Below, in pieces: positions 37,801-45,582 of a DNA stretch of 64,000 nt. A program made the position numbers and the translations under genes. Positions within the stretch are counted from its first letter, which is position 1; each line of letters begins with the position of its first letter. Source of the stretch: Dyadobacter pollutisoli (lineage in GTDB: Bacteria; Bacteroidota; Bacteroidia; Cytophagales; Spirosomataceae); assembly GCF_026625565.1 (NCBI RefSeq), contig NZ_CP112998.1:188501-252500 (forward strand), given 5' to 3'. The notes below the pieces were generated by a model that saw only the letters and a program-made list of their open reading frames with translations, was not told the origin of the DNA and searched no databases.

Positions 37801-38220
37801 CAGGTTTTTGGCTCGATCGGCCAGAAAATATATGTTAACGGATGGGGGATTGAGCCATTCAGACAAGGTTCGGTGCCCACAGTGGATTGGAGAAACCGCT
37901 GGACGCCTACGAATCCTACCAATACAATGCCGAAAATTTATGTGGCAGACGGATACGCACCCGTGCAGAACTATAATTCGACCTACTATCTGAAAAACGC
38001 ATCCTTTGCCCGCTTGAAAAATATACAGCTGGGTTATACGATTCCACGGAGTGTGATTGAGAAAGTGAAAATGAAGTCTGTCAGATTGTTTGTTTCGGCA
38101 GACAATGTCGCGACGATCAGCAAATTCCCTGGCCTGGATCCGGAGCGTGTGAATAGCGGAAACTACCTGGCATACCCGCAAAACAGGACATACACCTTCG
38201 GCATCAATGTCCAATTTTAA
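34837..38220 (+). CDS. SusC/RagA-type TonB-dependent outer membrane transporter with STN domain
   Basis: 1127 residues. Signal region, STN domain (~45-115, for signalling to FecR), CarboxypepD_reg domain (~145-230: VTSGTKETLPGVNITIKG, GAYSLDVP), TonB-box region DEVVVVGYNSQ, plug (VIVDGLPGS, VTVLKDAASAAIYGARGANG) and a 22-strand barrel ending TFGINVQF. It imports the glycan fragment with its SusD partner downstream. The STN domain ties it to the sigma/FecR pair upstream, so it is both receptor and transporter. Confidence 0.96.
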   Translation: MKKRLEIIEPWWTIMKVSSLQMLIALVACTYSYGGETHAQELLLRKVSIEAQQKSIRTILAELAASENVKFVYSKELLPVERKITLSAHNKNMSEVLDQIFSPDNISYKIVRNRIILKPAGREPASSLSREEGTLLAAAENAVDKNIKGVVTSGTKETLPGVNITIKGTTRGTSTDVNGAYSLDVPNDGAILVFSFVGHVSQEVKVGEASVINIDLALDNKALDEVVVVGYNSQAKRNLISAVATVSGDAITKRVATNPVSLLQGQLPGLQVIQNSGEPGNEGIQLRIRGTGTFSGAGNDPLVIVDGLPGSLGILNPNNIESVTVLKDAASAAIYGARGANGVIVVKTKNGNGGGFAFGYGFNIGISNPTQIPKTITNSAEFMELSNEARTNSNLQPLYTQDQIDLYRNATDRVKYPNHNWLDDLFQPAYVKNHFLNMSGGSRDGTTFNVGLGITDQPGVMIGFDYKKYTMNLGLSSKVHKRVTLGTNLQFRYGDQQAPSNGSTDMFLSTMAQSPLYPPQTADGKWIKRAFPNEQGNKNTIATVKEKSIRYTKDYYAQGNMSLDVDVLDGLRWENKAGFNFQNTKWSTFRPVVPMYYYNDMSSAGILDVGTPGLSTERSDVIYSVFYSQLNYHKTFGDHALSILGGYQQEKNQQSWLSASRRQFPTNLLTELDAGPADGQTNGGRSEQWAIHSAYATANYSLKDKYLLGGSIRYDGTSRLPTDTRWGLFYSFSGGWRVSKESFLQNVNWLNDLKLRASYGQLGNQNIGIYPYQATLTNANYAFGGSTSTGFAAQSIVDPNLTWETTRSVNVGLDLTAFNNRITFSADVFNKYTFDILRGSQVPLWLGLNAPTINNGAVRNKGIELNISYAGRTDGGLSYTIGANVQAYKNILEEFGKVEIIGNNIREEGHALDEFYVYIWDGIFQSQAEIDASPKQPVTPTPGDLKIKDVNGDGVISDKDRTYQKGKYPAMQLGLNLSADWKGFDIAAQVFGSIGQKIYVNGWGIEPFRQGSVPTVDWRNRWTPTNPTNTMPKIYVADGYAPVQNYNSTYYLKNASFARLKNIQLGYTIPRSVIEKVKMKSVRLFVSADNVATISKFPGLDPERVNSGNYLAYPQNRTYTFGINVQF

Positions 38221-38242
38221 TAGACCTTAAAATATTTGAAAT

Positions 38243-39790
38243 ATGAAAAATTTATTAAAATATACTGTTCTAACGCTGGTAACACTCACTCTGTCGGTTA
38301 CCTCCTGTACCGACGACCTGGACGTGGCCCCGCCTGACAAACTATCCACGAGTATTTTCTGGAAGTCAGAGGCGGATGCAGATCTTGCATTGACCGGACT
38401 TTACAACTTTTTGTATGCTCCCGGTGGTGGCTACGCGACTTCGCAGTACCAGGTATTTGCCTGGGACAATTTCAGTGATGACTCGTACGGCCAGTACAAC
38501 TATGGCGGCGGTACCAGCGCTCTTTCGTCCGGTATCACGCCGCAGTCAGGGGATTTTGTGTATAGCTATTATGCCAATAATTACAAGGCAATAGCAGCGA
38601 TCAATTCTTTTCTGACCAATGTGGACAAGGTTTTGAAAGGCGATAAATTGAGCCGGTACCAGGGAGAAGCGTATTTTTTGCGGGCATTCAACTACTTCTG
38701 GCTGGCGCAGCTGTACGGAAATGTAATTATCACCACTGACGATCCGTTTGCGGTAGATTTCAAGTCGGCCAGGGCTAAATCCGAAAAGGCGGAAGTGTTG
38801 AAACTGATCGAAGAAGATCTTGGGAAAGCCATCGCATCGTTGCCGGACAATGCTTATAAGGACGGACATGCCATGAAAAGTACTGCCCAGGGTTACCTGG
38901 TAAGGGTGTTATTATATCAGAAAAAATATGCGGAAGCCGCAGCTATGGCTAAGCAGATCATCGATGGCAAAAAGTATAGCCTCTTTTCCAGCTACGAAGG
39001 CAACTTCTTCAAGCCTGCCCAAAACAGCAGCCCTGAAATCATGTTTTCGGTAAAGTACCTGCAGCCTAACCTGCTGCATCAGGATGTGGCCCTGGGTGTG
39101 TCGCTGCAACGCTGGAAAGGCGAGCTGGGAACACAGGACCTGATCGACGAATATGAGGCCATTGACGGTAAGGATATTGCCACTTCGGCGGTGTATGACC
39201 GCACCAAACCATTTGAAAAAAGAGACCCGAGAATGCGGCTTACATTCTTTTTTCCGGGTGATACCAAGGCGCAGGGCTGGCCGTTTACAGGCGATCTGTC
39301 GGTGGCGACACCAGGTAAGGACAGCTGGACAAATGGCTTTTACGCGGTGAAAAAATGGCTCGATCCAAGTCTTGTGAACCCGGACTACGGCGCCATTGAT
39401 GAACAAGACTTCGTGCTGCTGCGCTACGCGGATATCCTGCTCATGTACGCAGAAGCGGAAAACGAGGCAAAAGGCCCTGCTAATGCGATTCCGGCTGTGA
39501 ATGAGGTTAGGAAGAGAGCCGGAATGCCCGCTTTGGCAGCCGGACTTTCCCAGACTGAGACAAGAGACAAGATCCGTCATGAACGGCGCGTGGAGTTTGC
39601 GTTGGAGGGTCAGCGTTACTTCGACCTGAGAAGGTGGGGGATCGCTACTAAAAAATTGAATGGGTTCGTGCAAAACCCGCTGGCGCCAACCGTGAAGACC
39701 AAGTATGAAGATAAATACGAGTTCTGGCCGATTCCACAAACGGAAATTGACCGTAATGCACCCATGTTGACACAAAACCCGGGTTATTGA
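38243..39790 (+). CDS. SusD/RagB-type glycan-binding lipoprotein
   Basis: 515 residues with lipobox (LSVTSC) and the SusD start LDVAPPDKLSTSIFWKSEAD. TPR-like SusD fold motifs follow: YFLRAFNYFWLAQLYGNV, LLRYADILLMYAEAENEA, and C-terminal RHERRVEFALEGQRYFDLRR and FWPIPQTEID. It binds oligosaccharide on the cell surface and acts as the lid of the SusC pore. It is 22 bases after SusC, and a strong terminator follows, closing the locus that begins at fucD. Confidence 0.96.
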   Translation: MKNLLKYTVLTLVTLTLSVTSCTDDLDVAPPDKLSTSIFWKSEADADLALTGLYNFLYAPGGGYATSQYQVFAWDNFSDDSYGQYNYGGGTSALSSGITPQSGDFVYSYYANNYKAIAAINSFLTNVDKVLKGDKLSRYQGEAYFLRAFNYFWLAQLYGNVIITTDDPFAVDFKSARAKSEKAEVLKLIEEDLGKAIASLPDNAYKDGHAMKSTAQGYLVRVLLYQKKYAEAAAMAKQIIDGKKYSLFSSYEGNFFKPAQNSSPEIMFSVKYLQPNLLHQDVALGVSLQRWKGELGTQDLIDEYEAIDGKDIATSAVYDRTKPFEKRDPRMRLTFFFPGDTKAQGWPFTGDLSVATPGKDSWTNGFYAVKKWLDPSLVNPDYGAIDEQDFVLLRYADILLMYAEAENEAKGPANAIPAVNEVRKRAGMPALAAGLSQTETRDKIRHERRVEFALEGQRYFDLRRWGIATKKLNGFVQNPLAPTVKTKYEDKYEFWPIPQTEIDRNAPMLTQNPGY

Positions 39791-39809
39791 TAAGTCTGAT
39801 TTTTTTGAA

Positions 39810-39845
39810 AGAGGCACTTTGGATACTCCGAAGTGCCTCTTTTTG
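39810..39845 (+). terminator. Intrinsic terminator after SusD
   Basis: AGAGGCACTT (39810-39819), loop of 11, AAGTGCCTCT (39831-39840), then five T. It ends the long plus-strand locus. Confidence 0.88.
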
Positions 39846-40000
39846 CAATTTGGAATACTATAATTCAGATTATTTTTCTTGATATAAAATTAATTTTACA
39901 TTTTTTGCTGAAATTTTTGTGTGCAAAAACAACAAGGGCAGGCGACTCGCTCTAATTCCCGGGAGCAGAATTGTGTGCAGAAGCCCTACTAGTGCATTAA

Positions 40001-40033
40001 AAAAAGCTGTCAACGAAATGATGACAGCTTTTT
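40001..40033. terminator. Bidirectional terminator before the alpha/beta hydrolase gene
   Basis: AAAAAGCTGTCA (40001-40012) and TGACAGCTTTTT (40022-40033): a perfect inverted repeat with A and T tracts that works on both strands. It serves mainly the minus-strand hydrolase gene, which ends 33 bases away. Confidence 0.85.
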
Positions 40034-40065
40034 ATTAGGTTAATGTAGCTTAAACTTTTTGACCA

Positions 40066-40887
40066 CTAAGAATTGATAAAAGCCAAAAGATCCTTGTTGA
40101 TCGTGGCAGCTTCTGTGGTAGGCATTCCGTGCGGAAAACCAGGGTAGGAGATCAATGTGCCATTTTTCAATAGTTTGATCGCCTTTGCTCCGGTCAATGG
40201 GTAGGGAACGATCTGGTCGTCTTCGCCGTGTAAAATGAGTACCGGTACATCTACACTTTTCAGGTCCTCGGTAAAATCCGTTTCCGAAAAAGCCTTGATA
40301 CAGTCATAATGTGCTTTAATTCCGCCCATCATTCCCTGGCGCCACCAGTTATCCCGGACACCCTGCGATATTTCGGCCCCTTCACGGTTGTATCCGTAAA
40401 AAGGAATCGTGAAATCCTGAAAGAATTGCTGACGTTTGGTAGCAGTACCTTCACGAATGCCATCAAAAACGGAGATGGGTATACCTTCGGGATTATTTTC
40501 GGTTTGTACCATTAATGGCGTCACCGCACTAATCAATACTGCTTTTGCGACGCGGCCTTGTCCGTATTTTGCAACGTACCGGATCACTTCCCCGCCACCA
40601 GTAGAATGACCTACGTGAATCGCGTCTTTCAAGTCGAGCGCAGCTGTCAGTTCAGCGACATCGGCTGCATAGGTATCCATATCATTTCCAACGGCCGTTT
40701 GCGTGGATCTTCCATGCCCGCGGCGATCATGCGCGATAACCCTGAATCCCTGGTTCAGGAAAAACATCATCTGGCCATCCCAATCGTCGCCGGACAGCGG
40801 CCATCCGTGATGAAAAACAATCGGTTGCCCGGTTCCCCAATCCTTGTAATAAATTTCAGTGCCGTCTTTAACAGTGATCTTGCCCAT
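40066..40887 (-). CDS. Alpha/beta hydrolase, non-heme chloroperoxidase type
   Basis: 273 residues, cytoplasmic. The oxyanion region is FHHGWPLSGDDWD; DRRGHGRS and the nucleophile serine 95 in GHSTGGGE are typical of cofactor-free haloperoxidase/esterases. The catalytic acid is in LHGEDDQIV (~225) and the histidine in GFPHGMPTT (~254). Such enzymes hydrolyse esters and can catalyse perhydrolysis; the physiological substrate is unknown. It stands alone on the minus strand with its own terminator. Confidence 0.92.
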   Translation of the reverse strand: MGKITVKDGTEIYYKDWGTGQPIVFHHGWPLSGDDWDGQMMFFLNQGFRVIAHDRRGHGRSTQTAVGNDMDTYAADVAELTAALDLKDAIHVGHSTGGGEVIRYVAKYGQGRVAKAVLISAVTPLMVQTENNPEGIPISVFDGIREGTATKRQQFFQDFTIPFYGYNREGAEISQGVRDNWWRQGMMGGIKAHYDCIKAFSETDFTEDLKSVDVPVLILHGEDDQIVPYPLTGAKAIKLLKNGTLISYPGFPHGMPTTEAATINKDLLAFINS

Positions 40888-41023
40888 TTTAGTGGTTTGA
40901 TAATGATGAGTAAAGTTTCTGAAATATAACTTTTTTGAATGGAAAAAACGGCGAGTAAAAGCCGTCCGTAATCATTCCCGCTTCAAATCTCACCTAAGAG
41001 CCAGATTGTCAAAGCTCCGCATA

Positions 41024-41230
41024 TCAGAAATAATTTTTGATCCAGACATAACCGGCAATGAACGCCAGAATGAAACCAATGGGGCCGTATACAAAAATGC
41101 TGGTCATACTGGCTTCAACACTGCGGTCATGATTGTTGGATGAAAATTTTCCGACGAGATAGTAGCTAAGCGTAGCAAGAATAAGGTAACCTACGATGCC
41201 GCAGAGGAGGGCGATTGCAAAGTTTTTCAT
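41024..41230 (-). CDS. Small two-helix membrane protein
   Basis: 68 residues with two hydrophobic segments (IALLCGIVGYLILATLSYYL and the stretch IFVYGPIGFILAFIAGYVW) and a short polar loop. It is the second gene of a pair with the 86-residue membrane protein 12 bases upstream. No domain was recognised. Confidence 0.65.
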   Translation of the reverse strand: MKNFAIALLCGIVGYLILATLSYYLVGKFSSNNHDRSVEASMTSIFVYGPIGFILAFIAGYVWIKNYF

Positions 41231-41242
41231 GAGTTGTTTTCT

Positions 41243-41503
41243 TTAATTGTCCCTAAAAGAATAGATGATCAACAGCAGCAATAGACCCAGAATGAATGCA
41301 ACGATTTTCATCCACGAATGTGAAGCAAGATTGAGGCCTATCAGTGAAAGCAAAAATATTAATCCTGTTACTTTAATGATGGTTTCCACGCCTGGCATTT
41401 CGTGGCTGGGCTTACTGACTTGCAACAGCGCCCAGACCACATAGTAACCGAAAATGGCGATCAGGACCCAATTGATGCCGGTAATGATTTTAATGATAGA
41501 CAT
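41243..41503 (-). CDS. Small three-helix membrane protein
   Basis: 86 residues with three hydrophobic segments (ITGINWVLIAIFGYYVVWAL; VTGLIFLLSLIGLNLA; IVAFILGLLLLLIIYSF). It is first in a two-gene unit. Its upstream region (41505-41598) is a tandem duplication. No family was recognised; function unknown. Confidence 0.65.
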   Translation of the reverse strand: MSIIKIITGINWVLIAIFGYYVVWALLQVSKPSHEMPGVETIIKVTGLIFLLSLIGLNLASHSWMKIVAFILGLLLLLIIYSFRDN

Positions 41504-41504
41504 G

Positions 41505-41598
41505 TTATTTTATTTCAGGCTAATAGTAAAATAGTGTGATACAATGCTGCTTATTTTATTTTGAGGCTAATAGTAAAAAATAGTGTGATGCAATGCTG
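41505..41598. repeat. Tandem duplication in the leader of a membrane-protein operon
   Basis: Two copies of a 46-48-base unit (41505-41550 and 41551-41598), differing by a few bases and an A-tract length change. On the minus strand each contains TTGcATCACACTAT...TATTA, so a promoter or leader seems to be doubled. The inner copy ends one base before the ATG at 41503. The remainder up to 41775 holds no gene that I can support. Confidence 0.75.
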
Positions 41599-41775
41599 TG
41601 CAAGCTGCCGCCGGTCAGTATTCGAAAGCCTGTCCCGGAAGGCAATGCAAACGTACGGCAGCAGAAAGCAGCCGTCAATTTTAAATGGTATACAAATGGT
41701 TTATGGTAAGGAAATGTGGGTGAACAATAGGTATACAAGGTGGTTTTTGTCGTCCAAAGTCACCCCAATACATCA

Positions 41776-42459
41776 TTATAGGATCAGATGATCAATCTGT
41801 TTAAACTTCTTCCAGCTATCATCAGCCTGTTTTTGATACACAAGAGTAGTATAGCCGAAAACCTCTCCCCAGCCATAAATGTATTTAACACCATCATTGA
41901 AGTATATTTCCCAAACGATGAATGCATACCGACCGTCTGAGCTAAAAGCGGGTTCGGTAGTAATAATATAAAAGCCCTTGACATCCTTTGCGTAAGGAAT
42001 GGTCTTGTAGTGGAGGCCTTGCAGGTTGAGTCGTTTTGGCCCGACATTTAATGTTCTCCTTCGAAGGGCCTTTCGCTCTATTGAATCAATGGCATTTATC
42101 ATTAGCGAATCTCTAAAAAGATAGTCCGGATCATAGCTCTCGTGCTGTTCGGTCGTGGTATCAATTTCGAGTTGCTCAGGAGATTCGCCCCCCACCGGTT
42201 TGTTCCAAAAAATAGTATAGTTCCAACCTTGTGTCGTATCCAGGATTACGATGTCTTCGGGACGGGAATGTCCCAGGTGGTTCATAACCTTGAAATTCGT
42301 CGAGTCGCTGAAAGTAAGCCTGTAAATTTCCTCCGTTGGTGTTGATGAGGAACACTCATAAAACAAGAGAAATATTGGGATTGTCAGTAAGAGTTTGCCA
42401 AAGTGGATCAATGGTTGCCGCACTTTTTGCTTTCCACTATTAGTCAAGATTTTGAACAT
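41776..42459 (-). CDS. Hypothetical lipoprotein
   Basis: 227 residues. A long basic lead precedes a hydrophobic stretch and lipobox LLFYEC at about residue 36. The mature part is beta-rich (GFYIITTEPAFSSDGRYAFI, VWEIYFNDGVKYIYG) and not assigned to a family. A start further in would shorten the lead; none is compelling. It is divergent from the thioredoxin-like gene. Function unknown. Confidence 0.68.
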   Translation of the reverse strand: MFKILTNSGKQKVRQPLIHFGKLLLTIPIFLLFYECSSSTPTEEIYRLTFSDSTNFKVMNHLGHSRPEDIVILDTTQGWNYTIFWNKPVGGESPEQLEIDTTTEQHESYDPDYLFRDSLMINAIDSIERKALRRRTLNVGPKRLNLQGLHYKTIPYAKDVKGFYIITTEPAFSSDGRYAFIVWEIYFNDGVKYIYGWGEVFGYTTLVYQKQADDSWKKFKQIDHLIL

Positions 42460-42576
42460 AAAGTCAATGTCTGGAGTGTTGATGAGTTATGATTGTTAAA
42501 GTAGGAAATCTTTTATAGAGAAGGTAAAATAATCACAACGCTGCCTTATCTTTTTGAAACAGAAAATGTCGTCAAC

Positions 42577-43113
42577 ATGCTATCTATTCTTCTCATTTAC
42601 AGTTTGATCAATATCGGGCAAAGTAATCACACGGCCACTGCCGAAATCGTAATACCGACCGCGCTGTGTGAAAACCAAGACAGTACAGCCGTCCAACTCG
42701 TTGACCCAACAGGTGCTCAGTTGACGCTCGATGATTTAAAAAAGCGACATGCCGGAAAAATACTGGTAGTGGATTTTTGGGCGAGCTGGTGCGGACCCTG
42801 CCGTGAACCGATGCCCGAAGCGAAGAAATTGATCGAAGCCATGAAAGGCAAAGACATTGCTTTCGTATACCTCTCGATTGACAAAGACGCCAGCCGATGG
42901 AAAAAGGCAAGCGACGAAGAAAAACTCGATACCTACGCAGAAAACTACCTTATCACCAATCAGCATTCAGCCCGGTTTTTGAAAGAGCAAAACCTCACAT
43001 TTATTCCCCGTGCAATGATTTTCGATAAGGCTGGGCGGCTGATCATACCTAGTGGTTATTTGGGCGGAATGGATCAATTGGAGGAGTTTACTAAGCTTGC
43101 GGACAAGCCCTAG
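42577..43113 (+). CDS. TlpA/ResA-type thioredoxin-fold protein
   Basis: 178 residues with an N-terminal hydrophobic signal and a thioredoxin domain with active site WCGPC (in DFWASWCGPCREPMPEA, near 70). YLSIDKDASRWKK and the cis-proline region LTFIPRAMIFDKAG complete the fold. It reduces disulfides outside the cytoplasm, for example in cytochrome c maturation or envelope protein repair. Shorter than Bacteroidota TlpA proteins that carry an extra N-terminal domain. Confidence 0.9.
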   Translation: MLSILLIYSLINIGQSNHTATAEIVIPTALCENQDSTAVQLVDPTGAQLTLDDLKKRHAGKILVVDFWASWCGPCREPMPEAKKLIEAMKGKDIAFVYLSIDKDASRWKKASDEEKLDTYAENYLITNQHSARFLKEQNLTFIPRAMIFDKAGRLIIPSGYLGGMDQLEEFTKLADKP

Positions 43114-43167
43114 TAAGGTAGAGTAGATAGTAAAAGAGGAACGTGAGTACGAAAATGAGCTTAATCC

Positions 43168-43407
43168 TTACTTTGCCAACTGAGTCCGCTGAAAGAAAAA
43201 CACCAGATCTCGAAATGTGCAGAAAAGGTCGGCAGCTCGCGGATTGTAACCCATTTCCTTTTGGGAAACCATGTACCCGGTGTAAATCGTCCAAAGATCA
43301 TCGATCCAAACGGACGCATCACTCATACTTAGCAGCGCCTCGACCTGAGCACCATAGGCCATACACGTCGAGTCCCTGGACTCGGGGGAGTTTAGTTTGT
43401 TGTTCAT
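43168..43407 (-). CDS. Small hypothetical protein downstream of a structured RNA
   Basis: 79 residues, soluble, slightly acidic, with three cysteines and an aromatic-rich middle (DASVWIDDLWTIYTGYMVSQ) and end (FRDLVFFFQR). Codon use and composition look protein-like on this strand. The start ATG at 43405-43407 lies 29 bases after a compact folded RNA (43437-43509, same strand) that ends in a T-run. No known domain was recognised. The gene converges with the thioredoxin gene. It may be the gene controlled by the RNA. Confidence 0.6.
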   Translation of the reverse strand: MNNKLNSPESRDSTCMAYGAQVEALLSMSDASVWIDDLWTIYTGYMVSQKEMGYNPRAADLFCTFRDLVFFFQRTQLAK

Positions 43408-43436
43408 TAAATTACTTTTTTGGATGGATAAAAAAT

Positions 43437-43509
43437 GCCCTGCCTAAGGTGTCCAAGCGAAGTAATCATCGCTCGGGGGACTTTCGCCGACCCCACACCA
43501 TCGCAGGGC
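43437..43509 (-). ncRNA. Three-way-junction structured RNA with terminator-like end
   Basis: On the minus strand: outer stem GCCCTGC/GCAGGGC (43503-43509 with 43437-43443); second stem GGTGT/ACACC (43495-43499 with 43448-43452); third stem GGGG-UC-GGC capped by a GAAA tetraloop and closed by GUC-CCCC (43475-43494); fourth stem CGAGCG/CGCTTG (43470-43475 with 43454-43459, sharing its first base with the third stem's end). Two pairs are G-U only when read on the minus strand, where the plus strand would have A-C mismatches, so the minus strand is the RNA. ATTTTTT follows. It is a riboswitch-type leader or a small RNA; class not recognised. Confidence 0.65.
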
Positions 43510-43682
43510 AAAACTTTCAATATTTTTCATAAAGACTACTTTTTTGGAGGACGCATATTCGGGAGAAATTTGCTGGGATGCAAATTGAGGGATGAGGGAT
43601 TTTTCTAACGGTGCATTTATCAATATAATGTAGCGTTATTTGACTTTATCAACTATCTAAACCCCATTTTGCTATAAAACCT

Positions 43683-44738
43683 ATGAATGAGACAAGTAAG
43701 TATTTCCCTTTGCAGGTTTACCTTAAAAATATGGTCGCCGATGGGCGCCAAGAGATTAAGATGTCTTTGGCTGATATTAGCGCTTTGGTGGGAGGTTTAC
43801 CCAACACAGCATATAAACATTCTGCTTATTGGGGCAATGATTTTAACAGTCCAACTCATGTACAAAAACCAGCCTGGTTATCAATTGGATTGAATGTGAT
43901 TGATAGAGATAATATTTCTCTTAAAAATAGAACAGGCACCGTCACCTTCGGCTTTGCGCCAAGTAATGGAACATCACAAACTCAAAATAAACAAAGGAAG
44001 ACCGACGTTTGGGGCAGTGCCCAAGAACAAGTTAACTTGAGAGAGTTAAGCTTTTCTGACCATCACTCATCAAAAGAGGATATCAAAGCCGTGATGGATG
44101 ATTTTATTGCCAAGTCAAATCCAGAGGATAGATATACATCCTTTGACTATTGTTACAATTATTTCCGAACCACTAAGAACCCGAATGACGATCTGGAAAA
44201 AAGCTGCCTGGTTCTAGGATTCTATCTGTCGAGTTGGGGAATGTTTAGAGGTTCGAGTTTTCTTTTTCAGAAAAGCATCGCTTACTTCAAACCTTTACTA
44301 GCCTACATAGCAGAAATCGACAAGAAAATTTGGGAAATTGATGTCAACAATTATACTCCGGAAAATATGCAGAAAATTGTAGACATTTATTCAGGAATAA
44401 AGAAGGTACTTATTTTTGATAACAACCGTGATATAACACTTGTTACTAAAATTTTATTAGGTGTTTTTGGGTTTATCCCAGCTTTCGATCAGTATTTTCA
44501 AAATACATTTAAGGGGATTTACAAAGATGAAAGGTGTTCATTTAGCAAAGTTGACGTTAGGTCTCTATCATGTATCAAGCATTTTTATGAACTAAATAAG
44601 ACTGAAATTGATCAGTTATCCTCGTCGATTTATACAACCGATTTTTCAACTGGAGAAAAGACACACATTTGTTATCCAAAAGCGAAAATCATAGATATGT
44701 ATGGATTTTCACTTCGTACAATCAAACAAGATGTTTAA
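43683..44738 (+). CDS. Hypothetical protein with N-terminal DUF7662-like domain
   Basis: 351 residues. The first ~80 match a small domain I know as DUF7662-like: YFPLQVYL, MSLADISALVGG-LP, SAYWGND, KPAWLSIG and VTFGFAPS. Such domains occur in accessory regions and may bind nucleic acid; this is not established. The rest (about 130-350) is a helical domain without recognised motifs (FGFIPAFDQYFQNTFKG, CSFSKVDVRSLSCIK). AT-rich, in a region of decayed mobile-type genes. Confidence 0.65.
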   Translation: MNETSKYFPLQVYLKNMVADGRQEIKMSLADISALVGGLPNTAYKHSAYWGNDFNSPTHVQKPAWLSIGLNVIDRDNISLKNRTGTVTFGFAPSNGTSQTQNKQRKTDVWGSAQEQVNLRELSFSDHHSSKEDIKAVMDDFIAKSNPEDRYTSFDYCYNYFRTTKNPNDDLEKSCLVLGFYLSSWGMFRGSSFLFQKSIAYFKPLLAYIAEIDKKIWEIDVNNYTPENMQKIVDIYSGIKKVLIFDNNRDITLVTKILLGVFGFIPAFDQYFQNTFKGIYKDERCSFSKVDVRSLSCIKHFYELNKTEIDQLSSSIYTTDFSTGEKTHICYPKAKIIDMYGFSLRTIKQDV

Positions 44739-44833
44739 AATCTGTTGCTTTTAGATTCTGAAAAATTCTACTAGTACAAATATTGGCAATAAATAAGTCA
44801 GTTTATCTTCGCAAAAGTCTAAATATTCGACCT

Positions 44834-45019
44834 ATGAAACTATTCGAAAAATACGACAAACTCCGCCAAAAAGCCTACGTTACCTCAATGATCACCGAAT
44901 CTGTATGTGGTACTATGGCATTGGAAAACCAGGAGGTGCCCGAGGCGCAGGTTAAGGCTATCGTGATCGCGTTGTTGCGTGAAGCCGAGCTAAAGGGGCG
45001 TCAGTTCGACAAGAATTAA
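44834..45019 (+). CDS. Small protein with Fic-inhibitor-like motif
   Basis: 61 residues from the ATG at 44834. It is helical, and contains TMALEN, which fits the (S/T)xxxE(G/N) motif by which VbhA-type antitoxins block Fic enzymes, followed by a second helix (AQVKAIVIALLREAELKG) as in that family. The match is short and read by eye. A Fic-like C-terminal fragment lies on the opposite strand, overlapping its 3' end by 30 bases. A complete Fic enzyme is absent. Confidence 0.45.
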   Translation: MKLFEKYDKLRQKAYVTSMITESVCGTMALENQEVPEAQVKAIVIALLREAELKGRQFDKN

Positions 45020-45187
45020 AGCGGTAAGTGCATTCATATCGCCCTGATCTGCATTCCTCAGAGCTTCAATATATTTGACCCTCGTTTCTCCTTCCGGAAC
45101 TTCCGATGGATGCGGTTCCGTCGCCAAGTCTAATTCTTGAATCAGCATTTCGCATTTGGCAATGCTACTGGTTTCGTACAGGTTCAA
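44990..45187 (-). pseudogene. C-terminal fragment of a Fic-like protein
   Basis: 65 residues from a TTG. The end, RVKYIEALRNADQGDMNAL, matches the tail I recall from Fic proteins of the mobile-mystery-protein-B type. The Fic core HPFxxGNGR is missing, and a stop codon lies a short way upstream, so this is a remnant. It overlaps the 61-residue gene on the other strand. Confidence 0.45.
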
Positions 45188-45582
45188 AAGTTCCTTGTCG
45201 GATATGTCCAGAAAATTTTCATCAATGGAGTGCGTATAATCGGTCGTTCATTTCAGGCATGTTCAAATACTTTCAGTCGGAAGAAAGATTTAACTGAAAA
45301 CAAAGACCCGTAGCAAAACTACTATATCAAATCAACGAAACGCTTACTCAGCTGTAAGGACAACTGCGATAATGATGTTGTATTTGATGGTGTAAGTGAG
45401 GGACTAAATGATGGAGTAAGTGAGGGTTTAAATGAGGTTCCGCTAGTGTGGTAAGATATCCTAATCCAGAAAATTTTACTGAGGAATAATTCATATGCGC
45501 CTCTGAATAACTACTCAGCATTTTGACCACTATGATTTTGCCAATTTGTCCTTAACTGTATTGGTAAATAATCTTTTTCAAA
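45188..45582. other. Decayed intergenic region with an AlbA_2-protein fragment
   Basis: No intact gene in 395 bases. The frame 45371-45454 (plus) encodes GVSEGLNDGVSEGLNE and then a stop. It shares 23 identical bases (45389-45411 with 46777-46799) with the repeat linker of the AlbA_2 gene just downstream. It is thus the remnant of a related gene, or of a partial duplication. Confidence 0.6.

Noticed and set aside
43437..43509. Integron attC site or tRNA reading of the folded element
   Set aside because: It lacks the GTT...AAC ends of attC, and the nested stems do not fit a cloverleaf; G-U pairs favour an RNA on the minus strand.
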